From: an uncultured Erysipelotrichaceae bacterium
GTDB taxonomy: Bacteria > Bacillota_I > Bacilli_A > Erysipelotrichales > Erysipelotrichaceae
Direction: 5' to 3'
Assembly: GCA_934692455.1 (NCBI GenBank)
Contig: CAKUTY010000009.1
Coordinates: 1-22,388, forward strand
Length of the DNA stretch: 22,388 nucleotides
Shown here: positions 1 to 7,624 of the stretch, in pieces
How the letters are laid out: every line of letters begins with the position of its first letter
Numbering within the stretch: the first letter of the stretch is position 1
Notes under the pieces: model-generated
Databases searched by the model: none
What the model was told of the DNA's origin: nothing
What the model saw: the letters and a program-made list of their open reading frames with translations, nothing else
Made by a program: the position numbers and the translations under genes

Positions 1-564
1 ACTGGTTTGAGACAATTCTGTGATTTAGCTATAGCTAAGTATCATCTTCCATATAATGTATGTTCAAGGTTATTAAAATATAATGTTGACTACAAGAGTG
101 AACATTTAAATGATGCGATTTATGCTTGGAGTGATGGTGATAAGAATAATTCATTGGTTATTAAAGACTTGAATGAATTGGTTGATGTACCACTTAATGC
201 TTATGTTGATAAGATTGTGGCTACATGTAAGCCAATAATCGAAAAGGGAGCTAGTTTCTTATTAACAGGAGAAGGTAGTGAGATGTTAGCTATCTCTGAG
301 TTGTTAAAGGAAAAGAGTGGTGTTGAGGTTAAAAATTATTATCCTGATATCATTGGAGCTAGAAAAGCTAATATGTGTGCCAATTATGGAGCCTTGTTTG
401 TATATAGAGAAAAGGCTGTTCTTAATGAATTGAGCGTAAATTGTGTTAATATAGCTGAGTATGATAAGACTATAGATAGGATTGAAGAAGATGTTGAGGG
501 AGAATCAATTACTTCTAAGATAAAGAATTTATTTGAAACATATAAGGAAAGTGAGGAGAAATAG
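1..564 (+). CDS. ftsA: Cell division protein FtsA, C-terminal part (5' end outside window)
   Basis: The reading frame is open from base 1, so the true start lies upstream of the window. FtsA is an actin-like ATPase that tethers FtsZ rings to the membrane. The visible 188 residues include the C-terminal actin-fold segment around LLTGEGSEML, which sits where FtsA has its second phosphate-binding GG region, followed by the GALF helix. The last 20 or so residues (ITSKIKNLFETYKE) can form an amphipathic helix such as FtsA uses to reach the membrane. The TAG stop abuts the ATG of ftsZ with no gap, and GAGGAG just before the stop serves as the ftsZ ribosome binding site. The identification leans on this adjacency because the visible half is divergent from well-known FtsA proteins. 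Confidence 0.85.
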   Translation, partial: TGLRQFCDLAIAKYHLPYNVCSRLLKYNVDYKSEHLNDAIYAWSDGDKNNSLVIKDLNELVDVPLNAYVDKIVATCKPIIEKGASFLLTGEGSEMLAISELLKEKSGVEVKNYYPDIIGARKANMCANYGALFVYREKAVLNELSVNCVNIAEYDKTIDRIEEDVEGESITSKIKNLFETYKESEEK

Positions 565-1641
565 ATGACTACAAAGCCAGAATATAATCAAGTTGTTAGA
601 ATTAAGGTATTTGGTGTTGGTGGTGCCGGTTGCAATGCGGTAAATAGAATGGTAAATGATGGTGTTAAGGGTGTTGAATTCTATGTTTGTAACACTGATT
701 TACAATGTTTAAATATGTCAAAGTGCCAAAACAAGATTGTTTTGGGTAAGAATACTACTAAGGGTTTAGGTGCTGGTTCTAATCCTGAAGTTGGTGCTAA
801 GGCTGCTGGTGAGAGTGAAGATGATATCCGTAAGGCTATTGCTGGTGCTGATATGGTTTTCATTACTTGTGGTGAAGGTGGTGGCACAGGTACAGGTGGT
901 GCTCCAATTATCGCAAGACTTGCTAAGGAGGCTGGTGCTTTAACTGTTGGTGTTGTTACTACTCCATTTAGATTTGAGGGTCGTAAGAGAAATGATCAAG
1001 CTCAAGTTGGTCTTGAATCATTAAAGGAATATATCGATTCACTTATTATTGTTTCAAATGATAAGTTGTTAAGTGTTATTGGTAAGATTCCTATGCAAGA
1101 TGCATTTAAGGAAGCTGATAATGTCTTAAGACAAGGTGTCCAAACAATTACTGACTTGATTGCGGTTCCTGCATATATCAACCTAGACTTTGCGGATGTT
1201 AAGGCTGTTATGCAAGGTAAGGGTACTGCACTTATCGGTATTGGTATGGCAAATGGTGAGAATAAGGCTAAGGAAGCTGCTGCTAAGGCTATTAAGTCTC
1301 CTTTACTTGAGGCTCAAATTAAGGGTGCTAAGTCAGCTATTATCAATATTACTGGTGGTAATGATATTTCAGTATATGATGCTCAAGTTGCCATCGATTA
1401 TATTAAGGAAGCTGCTGGTAACGATATCGATACAATCTTTGGTGTTGCGATGAATGAACAATTAGGTGAAAATATCATCGTTACTGTTATCGCTACTGGT
1501 TTTGAGTTACCAAATACTGCTAGTACCGCAAAGGCTCCTACGACTTTCGTGAGTGCTCCAGTTGAGGAAGTTAAAAGAGAAGAAGTAAATGTTGTTGATG
1601 ATGACGATGATGTTCCTTCTTTCTTTAAGACAAGAGTATAA
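565..1641 (+). CDS. ftsZ: Cell division GTPase FtsZ
   Basis: This is the tubulin-like GTPase that polymerises into the division ring. The 358-residue protein has the Rossmann start VFGVGGAGCNAVNRM (15-29), the GTP-binding signature GGGTGTGG (105-112), and the T7 catalytic loop NLDFADV (206-212) that completes the neighbouring subunit's active site. After a short acidic linker the protein ends in DVPSFFKTRV, matching the conserved C-terminal peptide (D-I/V-P-x-F) that binds FtsA and other partners. The start directly follows the ftsA stop, with GAGGAG 5-6 bases upstream. Length is slightly short for the family because the linker is brief. The residues around the signature (CGE before it, GGAP after) differ from the usual AGM and GAAP. 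Very confident. Confidence 0.98.
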   Translation: MTTKPEYNQVVRIKVFGVGGAGCNAVNRMVNDGVKGVEFYVCNTDLQCLNMSKCQNKIVLGKNTTKGLGAGSNPEVGAKAAGESEDDIRKAIAGADMVFITCGEGGGTGTGGAPIIARLAKEAGALTVGVVTTPFRFEGRKRNDQAQVGLESLKEYIDSLIIVSNDKLLSVIGKIPMQDAFKEADNVLRQGVQTITDLIAVPAYINLDFADVKAVMQGKGTALIGIGMANGENKAKEAAAKAIKSPLLEAQIKGAKSAIINITGGNDISVYDAQVAIDYIKEAAGNDIDTIFGVAMNEQLGENIIVTVIATGFELPNTASTAKAPTTFVSAPVEEVKREEVNVVDDDDDVPSFFKTRV

Positions 1642-1644
1642 CTT

Positions 1645-2352
1645 ATGAAAAATAAGGTGGATTTACATACACATAGTCTATTTTCTAGACATGCATATAG
1701 TTCACTGACAGAGAATATTGAAAAGGCCTACGATGTAGGCCTTGAATATTATGGTTTTAGTGATCACCAACATGATCGTTTTAATTTTGGAGCTGATCGT
1801 CATAATTTTATTAACTTGGATGTTATTCCAAATACTTATAAGGGGATGAAGATACTTAAAGGAGTAGAACTTAATTTTGGTGAATATTTAAAGGACTATA
1901 TTGATTTCTATACTAAGAATTGTGACTATGCCATTGGTTCTATTCATGCCTATGACCATGGTTATGATCATACAAGTGAAGAAAATACTAAGTTCTATTT
2001 AGAGGCAATCAATTATCCTTTGATTAAGATTTTAGGACATATTGATGATGGTCATCATCCTTGTGATTATTATGAGGTAATTAAGGCTTGTAAAGAAAAT
2101 AAAGTTTTAGTTGAACTTAATAATGCAAGCTTTAAAAATGACTTTAGATTGAATGGTCCTGAGAATCAAAAGAAGATGATTGAAATCTGTAAGGAATTGA
2201 AGTGTCCTGTTGTCATCGACAGCGATTCTCATATCAAATATGATATTGGAAATATCACTTTGGCTTACAAGCATGCTAAGGATTGTGGTTTGAGTGATGA
2301 TTTAATTGCGAATATAAATACATCAATAATTGATGATTATTTTAATTTTTGA
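1645..2352 (+). CDS. PHP-domain phosphoesterase, YcdX-like
   Basis: A 235-residue PHP-fold metal-dependent phosphoesterase. Motifs are seen in the expected order: DLHTHS near residue 6 (first metal pair), SDHQHD near 39, a Glu in GVELNFG near 74, SIHAYDH near 100, LGHIDDGHH near 130, ELNNAS near 160 and DSDSH near 192. The pattern HAYSSL after the first motif and the E(L/I)NN(A/S)S motif match the E. coli YcdX subgroup better than histidinol phosphatase. The substrate cannot be told from sequence. It begins 3 bases after the ftsZ stop and is probably translated from the same transcript. Confidence 0.85.
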   Translation: MKNKVDLHTHSLFSRHAYSSLTENIEKAYDVGLEYYGFSDHQHDRFNFGADRHNFINLDVIPNTYKGMKILKGVELNFGEYLKDYIDFYTKNCDYAIGSIHAYDHGYDHTSEENTKFYLEAINYPLIKILGHIDDGHHPCDYYEVIKACKENKVLVELNNASFKNDFRLNGPENQKKMIEICKELKCPVVIDSDSHIKYDIGNITLAYKHAKDCGLSDDLIANINTSIIDDYFNF

Positions 2353-2422
2353 TAATATATTTATTGATTTATAAAGAGGGAGAGTAAAAAATTGGAAGTT
2401 CCTTTATCCACTAACGCTCTTA

Positions 2423-3694
2423 ATGGGCACTATGAATAACAATAATACTATAATTGTTTTAATTATCTTGATTTTCTTAAGCTCTTGTTTTAGCGCGACA
2501 GAAACAGCTTTTTCATGTCTAAATAAGATAAGACTTAAAAATATGGCTGGTAATGGTGATAAGAAGGCTGAAAAAACTTTAAGTTTAGCTGAAGATTATA
2601 ATTCTTTACTGAGCACTGTTTTGGTTGGTAATAATATCGTTAATATCGTCTCATCTTCTTTGGCTACTTTATTGTTTGTAAGTTTACTTAAACACAACGG
2701 AGCACTAATATCTTCAGCTGTAATGACGGTAGTTATTTTGATTTTTGGTGAGATTACACCTAAGTCTTTAGCTAAGGCTCATCCAGAGCAGGTGGCAATG
2801 TTCTTTACACCTTTTATTTCTATTTTGGTAGTTATCTTTAAGCCTTTAACTTTTATCTTGAATGCTTTGGCTAATTTGATTACTTCTTTATTTAAGGGTG
2901 AAGAGAGTGATGAATTTAGAAGTGAAGAATTCATTACTATGGTCGAAGAAGCTCAAGAAGGCGGTAATATGGATGAGGATGAGGCTGATTTAATCACTAA
3001 TGCGATTGAATTTAATGACCAAGAAGTTGGTAAGGTCTTTACACCTAGAGTTGATGTAGTGGCTAATGATATAAATGATTCTTTAGATGAGATTGATCAA
3101 AACTTTAGAGAATCTGGTTTCTCTAGAATTCCTATTTATGATGGTAGTGTTGATAATATTATTGGTGTCTTACATGAGAAGGATTTCTATTATCACTACT
3201 ATAAGGATTCTAAGACTTCAATTAAACAAATTATCACCAAGCCAGTATTTACAACGGAACATTTAAAGATAAGTGCTCTTTTAAAACAGCTTCAAACATG
3301 TAAGTCACATATGGCAGTAGTAATCGATGAATATGGTGGTACTGCTGGTATTATCACGATGGAAGATGTTCTTGAGGAGATTGTTGGTGAGATCTATGAT
3401 GAGCATGATGAGGTTATTGAGTACTTTAAGAAGGTTAATGATAATACTTATTTAGTTAATTGTGATGCTGATGTCGAGGATATGTTTGAATATTTCGATA
3501 TCACTTTTGATGAAGAATATGAATTTAATACTGTAGGTGGTTGGGTCATCTATAGTTTGGATAGAATTCCATTAGTTAATGATACTTTCTCATATAAGAA
3601 TCTAGATGTAACAGTTACCGATGCTGATGAGAAGTCGGTTAATGAGATTAGGGTTGTCGTTAATGAAATTAAGGATGAAGATAAGGAAGACTAA
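2423..3694 (+). CDS. CNNM/CorC-HlyC family transmembrane CBS protein
   Basis: A 423-residue integral membrane protein of the CNNM/CorC (formerly haemolysin C) family, linked to divalent cation, chiefly Mg2+, efflux. Order: DUF21 membrane domain (1 to about 190) with the signature GEITPKS at 109-115, a pair of CBS domains (about 200-325) with VIDEYGGTAG and EIVGEIYDEHDE, and a C-terminal CorC_HlyC domain (about 335-415) with NTVGGW. The start is uncertain: ATG 2423 and ATG 2432 have no good Shine-Dalgarno. The nearest purine-rich site, GAGGGAGAG at 2375-2383, instead fits TTG 2392 in another frame, which encodes 15 codons (beginning MEVPLSTNAL) and then stops. The stop overlaps the rsmE ATG by one base. 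Confidence 0.9.
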   Translation: MGTMNNNNTIIVLIILIFLSSCFSATETAFSCLNKIRLKNMAGNGDKKAEKTLSLAEDYNSLLSTVLVGNNIVNIVSSSLATLLFVSLLKHNGALISSAVMTVVILIFGEITPKSLAKAHPEQVAMFFTPFISILVVIFKPLTFILNALANLITSLFKGEESDEFRSEEFITMVEEAQEGGNMDEDEADLITNAIEFNDQEVGKVFTPRVDVVANDINDSLDEIDQNFRESGFSRIPIYDGSVDNIIGVLHEKDFYYHYYKDSKTSIKQIITKPVFTTEHLKISALLKQLQTCKSHMAVVIDEYGGTAGIITMEDVLEEIVGEIYDEHDEVIEYFKKVNDNTYLVNCDADVEDMFEYFDITFDEEYEFNTVGGWVIYSLDRIPLVNDTFSYKNLDVTVTDADEKSVNEIRVVVNEIKDEDKED

Positions 3695-4380
3695 TGCAAC
3701 AATTTTTCTGTGAGGATATTTTAAATATTGGTGATCAATATAAACTTAATAAGGAAATTGATTTCCAACTAAGAAAGGTCTTAAGAGTTAATAATGGCTA
3801 TACTTTTAGAATGGTTGATAAGAACCATTCTATCTTTTTATGCGAATACAGAGATGGTTTGGCTTTAATTAATTCATTGTTGGATGAAAATAATGAATTA
3901 GATATTGATATTACGGTTGTCTTGGCTTTAATCAAGAATGATAAGTTTGATTTTGCGGTTCAAAAGTTAACTGAATTGGGTGTTAAAAGAATTGTCCCTT
4001 ATTTAGCTAAAAGATCGGTTGTAAAGCCTGGTAAGGGTAATAATAAACAAGAAAGACTCACTAAAATCGCAAGGGAGGCTAGCGAACAAAGTCATCGTAA
4101 CTATATTCCTGAGATTTGTGATTATTGTACTCTAAAGGATTTGAATAAGTATAAGAGTGATATTAATATCATTGCCTATGAGAAGGATGATAAGTTAATA
4201 AGCGATCTTAAGGGCAAATCTTTTACGATTGTGATAGGTCCTGAGGGTGGCTTCGAGCCTAGTGAATGTGAACAAATTGTATCTTTAGGCTTTGAGTCAG
4301 TGAGTCTAGGCAAGCGTATTTTAAGGGCAGAAACAGCTGCGATTTATTTATCTAGTGTTATTATAGGAAATAATATATGA
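3694..4380 (+). CDS. rsmE: 16S rRNA (uracil1498-N3)-methyltransferase RsmE
   Basis: A 228-residue SPOUT-class enzyme that methylates U1498 of 16S rRNA using S-adenosylmethionine. A PUA-like N-terminal RNA-binding domain (1 to about 70) is followed by the trefoil-knot domain with GPEGGF (182-187) and LGKRILRAETA (205-215), the AdoMet-binding loops diagnostic of RsmE. Length is close to the usual 240-250 residues. It overlaps the upstream gene by 1 base and mtaB by 4 bases (ATGA), so it is translationally coupled on both sides. An rsmE-mtaB pair is common in Firmicutes. Confidence 0.95.
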   Translation: MQQFFCEDILNIGDQYKLNKEIDFQLRKVLRVNNGYTFRMVDKNHSIFLCEYRDGLALINSLLDENNELDIDITVVLALIKNDKFDFAVQKLTELGVKRIVPYLAKRSVVKPGKGNNKQERLTKIAREASEQSHRNYIPEICDYCTLKDLNKYKSDINIIAYEKDDKLISDLKGKSFTIVIGPEGGFEPSECEQIVSLGFESVSLGKRILRAETAAIYLSSVIIGNNI

Positions 4381-5636
4381 GAACTTTTGCGATGATGATA
4401 TTAGGCTGTAAGGTCAATGATTATGAGGCTACAGTCTTAAAGAATAAGCTTTTAGAACATGGGTATAAGGAAGTTTCTTTTAAAGAAAAGGCTGATATCT
4501 ATGTTATTTTCACATGTTGTGTAACAAATACTGCTGAGTCAAAGACAAGGAAGATGGTTCATAGAGCTCGAAATACTAATCCTGATGCTTTTGTTGTGGC
4601 GGTTGGTTGTTTAGTTCAAATCAAGGGTGATTCTTATGATTTTGATGCGGCTGATTTGATTGTTGGTTCTAAGGATAAGGATAAGTTGTTTGATTTAATT
4701 GATAATAATGTTAAATCTAAGGTTGTTAGTCCTTTGTCTAATGAATTTAAACAGATGGAGCTTGAGACTTATCCTGGTAAGTCTAGGGCTTTTTTGAAGG
4801 TTCAGGATGGTTGTAACCAATTTTGTGCTTATTGTATTATTCCTTATGCTAGGGGAAGAGAGACAAGTGGTAACCATGAAAAAATTGTTGAACAGGCAAT
4901 TAAGTTGTCTAAGACTTCAAAGGAATTGGTACTAGTTGGTATTCATACAGGTAGATATTTTGATGGTGAGTATCATTTATATGATTTATTGAAGGATTTG
5001 ATTAAGATTGATACTTTAGAGACTATTCGTTTGTCTTCTATTGAAGTAACGGAGATTACTGATGAGATTATTGATTTAATGGCAAATAGTGATAAGTTGG
5101 CTCATCATTTGCATATTCCTTTACAATCAGGTAGTGATGAAATCTTAAGGTTGATGCATAGACCTTATACAATGAAGGAATATAAGGATAGAATCGCTTA
5201 TATAAGAAATAGAATTCCTGATGTTTCTATTTCTTGTGATTTGATTGTTGGTTTTCCTAATGAAACAGATGAGTTGTTTAAGGAGACAATTGATAATATC
5301 AAGGAAATAGGTTTCTCTTTTATTCATGTTTTTCCATATGCTAGAAAAACAGGTACGGCGGCTGATAAGATGGATGGTCATGTTCCTGAGATTGTTAAGA
5401 AGGAAAGACTATATGAGGTCGAAAGAGTTCAGAAAGAATATACAAAGAAATTCAATGAATCTTTTGTGAACAAACAATTAAAGATGTTGGTAGAAAAGTG
5501 TGAAGGTGGCTATATTTATGGCTATACTAAACAATATTTCTATGTTAAAGCCAAGGGTAGTGCAGCAGTGGGTGATGTAGTTGATGTTTATATTGATGAA
5601 GTTAATGATGATGAGGTATTAGGTCATGTTTCTTGA
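4377..5636 (+). CDS. mtaB: tRNA t6A37 methylthiotransferase MtaB (radical SAM)
   Basis: A 419-residue methylthiotransferase that converts t6A37 to ms2t6A37 in ANN-decoding tRNAs. The N-terminal domain carries the three Cys ligands of the auxiliary cluster, C11 (LGCKVN), C47 (FTCCVTN) and C78 (VGCLVQ). The radical SAM CxxxCxxC is at 146-150-153 (DGCNQFCAYC). HIPLQSGSDEIL and GFPNET are family motifs, and the last 60 residues form a TRAM-like RNA-binding domain. LGCKVN without a following Q, and the absence of the MiaB-type motif, favour MtaB over MiaB. It overlaps the next gene by 11 bases. Confidence 0.94.
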   Translation: MRTFAMMILGCKVNDYEATVLKNKLLEHGYKEVSFKEKADIYVIFTCCVTNTAESKTRKMVHRARNTNPDAFVVAVGCLVQIKGDSYDFDAADLIVGSKDKDKLFDLIDNNVKSKVVSPLSNEFKQMELETYPGKSRAFLKVQDGCNQFCAYCIIPYARGRETSGNHEKIVEQAIKLSKTSKELVLVGIHTGRYFDGEYHLYDLLKDLIKIDTLETIRLSSIEVTEITDEIIDLMANSDKLAHHLHIPLQSGSDEILRLMHRPYTMKEYKDRIAYIRNRIPDVSISCDLIVGFPNETDELFKETIDNIKEIGFSFIHVFPYARKTGTAADKMDGHVPEIVKKERLYEVERVQKEYTKKFNESFVNKQLKMLVEKCEGGYIYGYTKQYFYVKAKGSAAVGDVVDVYIDEVNDDEVLGHVS

Positions 5637-7077
5637 TGAGCTTTTTGATGGTGTTCCTCATGTTGAAATAAATCAATTGTCTATTGATTCTCGTGTTCCA
5701 ATGAAAGATTGTATCTTCTTTTGTGTGGCTGGAATCAAGGATGATGGACATGACTATGTGGATGAGGCTATCAAGAATGGTGCTTCGGTTATTGTTTATC
5801 AAAATAGGATAGATACTTCTAAGGATGCAATTTATATCAAGGTTAATGATACGATTGATTGTTTAAATTCAATTGTTGCGAAGTTTTATGGTTATCCAAG
5901 TGATCGTTTGGAGATTTTCTTGTGTACTGGTTGTGAGGGGGTTAGTGAGACTACTTATTTGTTGAATAGGCTGATTTCTAACTTTAAGGAGTGTGCTTCA
6001 ATTGGTGTCAATGGTATTTTCTATGGTGATAATCATTTGATGAGTAATAATCGTACTTTGAATATTTTGGATAATCAAAGACTCTTGAGTGATTTTGTCC
6101 ATAATGGGGTTAAGGCTTGTACTTTAGAAGCTGATTGTTTGGCTTTTGCGTATAAGAAGTTAGATGCGGTTAAGCCTAATGTCTTTATTTATACCCGTAC
6201 TAATGAATATTCTAATTACTATACAGAGATGGATGTTAATTATTATGATTTCTTGTGTAGTTATTTATATACGCTTGATGATACAACTACAATTCTTCTT
6301 AATAGGGATGATGAGTCTTATGAGGAATTACTGAAGGCAAGTGGTGAGAATGTTCATTCTTATGGTTTTAATGTGGATGCTGATTTTGTGATTTCTAATT
6401 TAGTCTTAGAAGCTAAAGAAAGTAAGTTTACTTTGAGTGTCAATAATATAAGCATGGACTTTACTACTAAGATCTTAAGTAAACAGGGCATTTATGATGT
6501 CGTAGCGGCTATTTCTGCACTTTACTTAACAGGATATGATTTACATGAAATCTCTCTTGTACTTCCTTTTATTAAGCCCTTAAAGGGTGAGATGCAGGTT
6601 TTAGAAGACTGTTATGATTTTAATATTTATGTAGATTCTGCAAATAATATTCAAAGTATTAGGGAAACTGTAGAATTTGCCAGAAAAATAAAGAAATTGA
6701 ATAAGAGGATTATTGTCTTACTTGGTATTAAATCTTCTTTTGATAAGGAAATTGCTAAAGAACTTGGTGATTACTTATCTAAGGCTGTTGATAAGGTAGT
6801 ATTAACTGAAGTTTCTACTTATAGTGGCAATATCAATTTATTGTTGGAAGAGGGTGCTAAGTACTTTGATGAGTATAAGACCTTAGTTATAGAGGATAGA
6901 CAGATTGCGATTGAGAGTGCAATTGATTTACTTAACAAAGATGATGTTTTGTTGATTCTTGGTAAGGGTAAGGATAATTATATTTATCGTAACTTGGGTA
7001 AGGAGTATTATCCTGGTGATTATAGTGTTGCGATGAATCACTACAAGAAGTTGTTGCAACAGATGCAAGATGAATGA
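5626..7077 (+). CDS. MurE-like Mur ligase paralogue with degenerate ATP site (probable pseudoenzyme)
   Basis: A 483-residue protein with MurE layout. DSR at 21-23 and the FFCVAGIKDDGHDYVDEA region match the MurE N-terminal UDP-binding domain. The central segment has SKQGIYDVVAAISA (285-298) where ligases have G-x-(F/Y)-N-x-x-N-x-x-A. GEMQVLE (321-327), YVDSANNIQSI (335-345) and LGKGKDNY (445-452) match the Mur C-terminal region. The P-loop, normally TGTNGKTTT, reads TGCEGVSETT (101-110): the invariant Lys is gone. The stretches that should hold the substrate motifs (EVSSHAL, TNLxxDHLDYH, DNPR) are also not conserved. ATP-dependent amino-acid ligation therefore looks unlikely, and a regulatory or binding role is possible. 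It overlaps mtaB by 11 bases, and the frame is intact over its full length, so it is under selection. Confidence 0.75.
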   Translation: MFLDELFDGVPHVEINQLSIDSRVPMKDCIFFCVAGIKDDGHDYVDEAIKNGASVIVYQNRIDTSKDAIYIKVNDTIDCLNSIVAKFYGYPSDRLEIFLCTGCEGVSETTYLLNRLISNFKECASIGVNGIFYGDNHLMSNNRTLNILDNQRLLSDFVHNGVKACTLEADCLAFAYKKLDAVKPNVFIYTRTNEYSNYYTEMDVNYYDFLCSYLYTLDDTTTILLNRDDESYEELLKASGENVHSYGFNVDADFVISNLVLEAKESKFTLSVNNISMDFTTKILSKQGIYDVVAAISALYLTGYDLHEISLVLPFIKPLKGEMQVLEDCYDFNIYVDSANNIQSIRETVEFARKIKKLNKRIIVLLGIKSSFDKEIAKELGDYLSKAVDKVVLTEVSTYSGNINLLLEEGAKYFDEYKTLVIEDRQIAIESAIDLLNKDDVLLILGKGKDNYIYRNLGKEYYPGDYSVAMNHYKKLLQQMQDE

Positions 7078-7083
7078 TTTTTC

Positions 7084-7112
7084 TTGTCAAGATTACCATT
7101 TATATGTATAAT
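7084..7112 (+). promoter_or_regulatory. Sigma-A type promoter of rpsU
   Basis: TTGTCA (7084-7089), a 17-base spacer and a perfect TATAAT (7107-7112) lie just after the MurE-like stop and about 30 bases before the rpsU start. This is the strongest promoter match in the window. It lets rpsU be transcribed apart from the upstream operon. Confidence 0.8.
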
Positions 7113-7141
7113 ATTCTAGAACTTGGAAGGGGGTGTGATGG

Positions 7142-7321
7142 ATGTCAAAGGTAGTAGTAAAAGAAAATGAACAATTAGATGATGCTTTACGTAGATTCAA
7201 GAGACAAGTTTCTCGTAACGGAACCCTTCTAGAAGTTAGAAAACGTGAGTATTATATCAAGCCAGGTCTTAAGAGAAAACTTAAGTCTGAAGCAGCTAGA
7301 AAAGCAAGAAGAGGAAAATAG
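7142..7321 (+). CDS. rpsU: 30S ribosomal protein S21
   Basis: A 59-residue basic protein of the small subunit, near the 16S 3' end that pairs with Shine-Dalgarno sequences. It begins MSKVVVKENEQLDDALRRF, continues with FKRQVSRNGTL and VRKREYYIKPG, and ends in a run of Arg and Lys, all typical of bS21. The ribosome binding site GGAAGGGGG is at 7125-7133. An ATG at 7138 lies closer to it but is in another frame, so ATG 7142 is the start. It has its own promoter, and the terminator stem overlaps the stop codon, making it monocistronic. Confidence 0.97.
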   Translation: MSKVVVKENEQLDDALRRFKRQVSRNGTLLEVRKREYYIKPGLKRKLKSEAARKARRGK

Positions 7322-7341
7322 TGTTAACGCACTATTTTTTT
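7318..7341 (+). terminator. Rho-independent terminator of rpsU
   Basis: ATAGTG (7318-7323), loop TTAACG and CACTAT (7330-7335) form a 6-bp stem running straight into a T tract (7335-7341). The 5' arm includes the rpsU stop codon TAG. It marks the end of the left core block and the start of the accessory island. Confidence 0.8.
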
Positions 7342-7350
7342 ATACCCAAA

Positions 7351-7387
7351 TTATGACCAAATATAAGATGTACAAGTAATCTTATAT
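7351..7387 (+). promoter_or_regulatory. Conserved 12-mer plus dyad, putative operator of the peptide-regulator operon
   Basis: TTATGACCAAAT (7351-7362) leads into a perfect inverted repeat, ATATAAGAT (7361-7369) and ATCTTATAT (7379-7387), separated by 9 bases. The same 12-mer followed by a similar dyad recurs at 8863-8906. A plausible promoter overlaps it: TGTACA (7368-7373) and TACAAT about 17-18 bases on (7392-7397). The overlap with the -35 and the second copy suggest a binding site, perhaps for the HTH protein encoded downstream. That assignment is inference. Confidence 0.45.
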
Positions 7388-7421
7388 TATTTACAATATA
7401 TTCATAAAGGCGGTATTTTCT

Positions 7422-7619
7422 ATGAAAAAGATTTTAGGGATTTTAATTCTATGTTTAGTTTGTTGTGGTTTTACTGTTAATTCTGATGAAGATAAAAAGA
7501 ATGCATGTGAATTCAAGTCTAATGCATACCAATCTTGTTCTTTAAATGAAGATGGTGAATGTGCGTGTTATAAAATAACCAAAAATCGTGTTAAAGATAA
7601 ACAAGGCGATAGAGGATAA
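7422..7619 (+). CDS. Small cysteine-rich exported peptide, candidate signal pro-peptide
   Basis: A 65-residue product with a basic start (MKK), a hydrophobic core ending LCLVCCGF that resembles a signal peptide or weak lipobox, and a polar tail with Cys at 29, 39, 47 and 49 (ECAC). I do not recognise a family. The ribosome binding site AAAGGCGG lies 8 bases before the ATG. The regulator gene begins 5 bases after the stop and its AGAGG lies inside this gene's last codons, so the two are co-translated. A small exported peptide next to an HTH-TPR protein recalls RRNPP pairs, although there the peptide gene is commonly downstream. Alternatively it may be a small disulfide-bonded envelope protein. 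Confidence 0.6.
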   Translation: MKKILGILILCLVCCGFTVNSDEDKKNACEFKSNAYQSCSLNEDGECACYKITKNRVKDKQGDRG

Positions 7620-7624
7620 CGGAA

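Noticed and set aside
681..887. 68-codon - strand frame inside ftsZ
   Set aside because: It lies wholly opposite a conserved gene and its composition reflects the GGT/GCT-rich FtsZ codons.
1190..1453. 87-codon + strand frame within ftsZ
   Set aside because: Out-of-frame shadow of ftsZ; Leu/Arg-rich low-complexity product without a ribosome binding site.
4695..5802. - strand frames opposite mtaB and the MurE-like gene
   Set aside because: They overlap well-supported genes and have no start signals or recognisable motifs.
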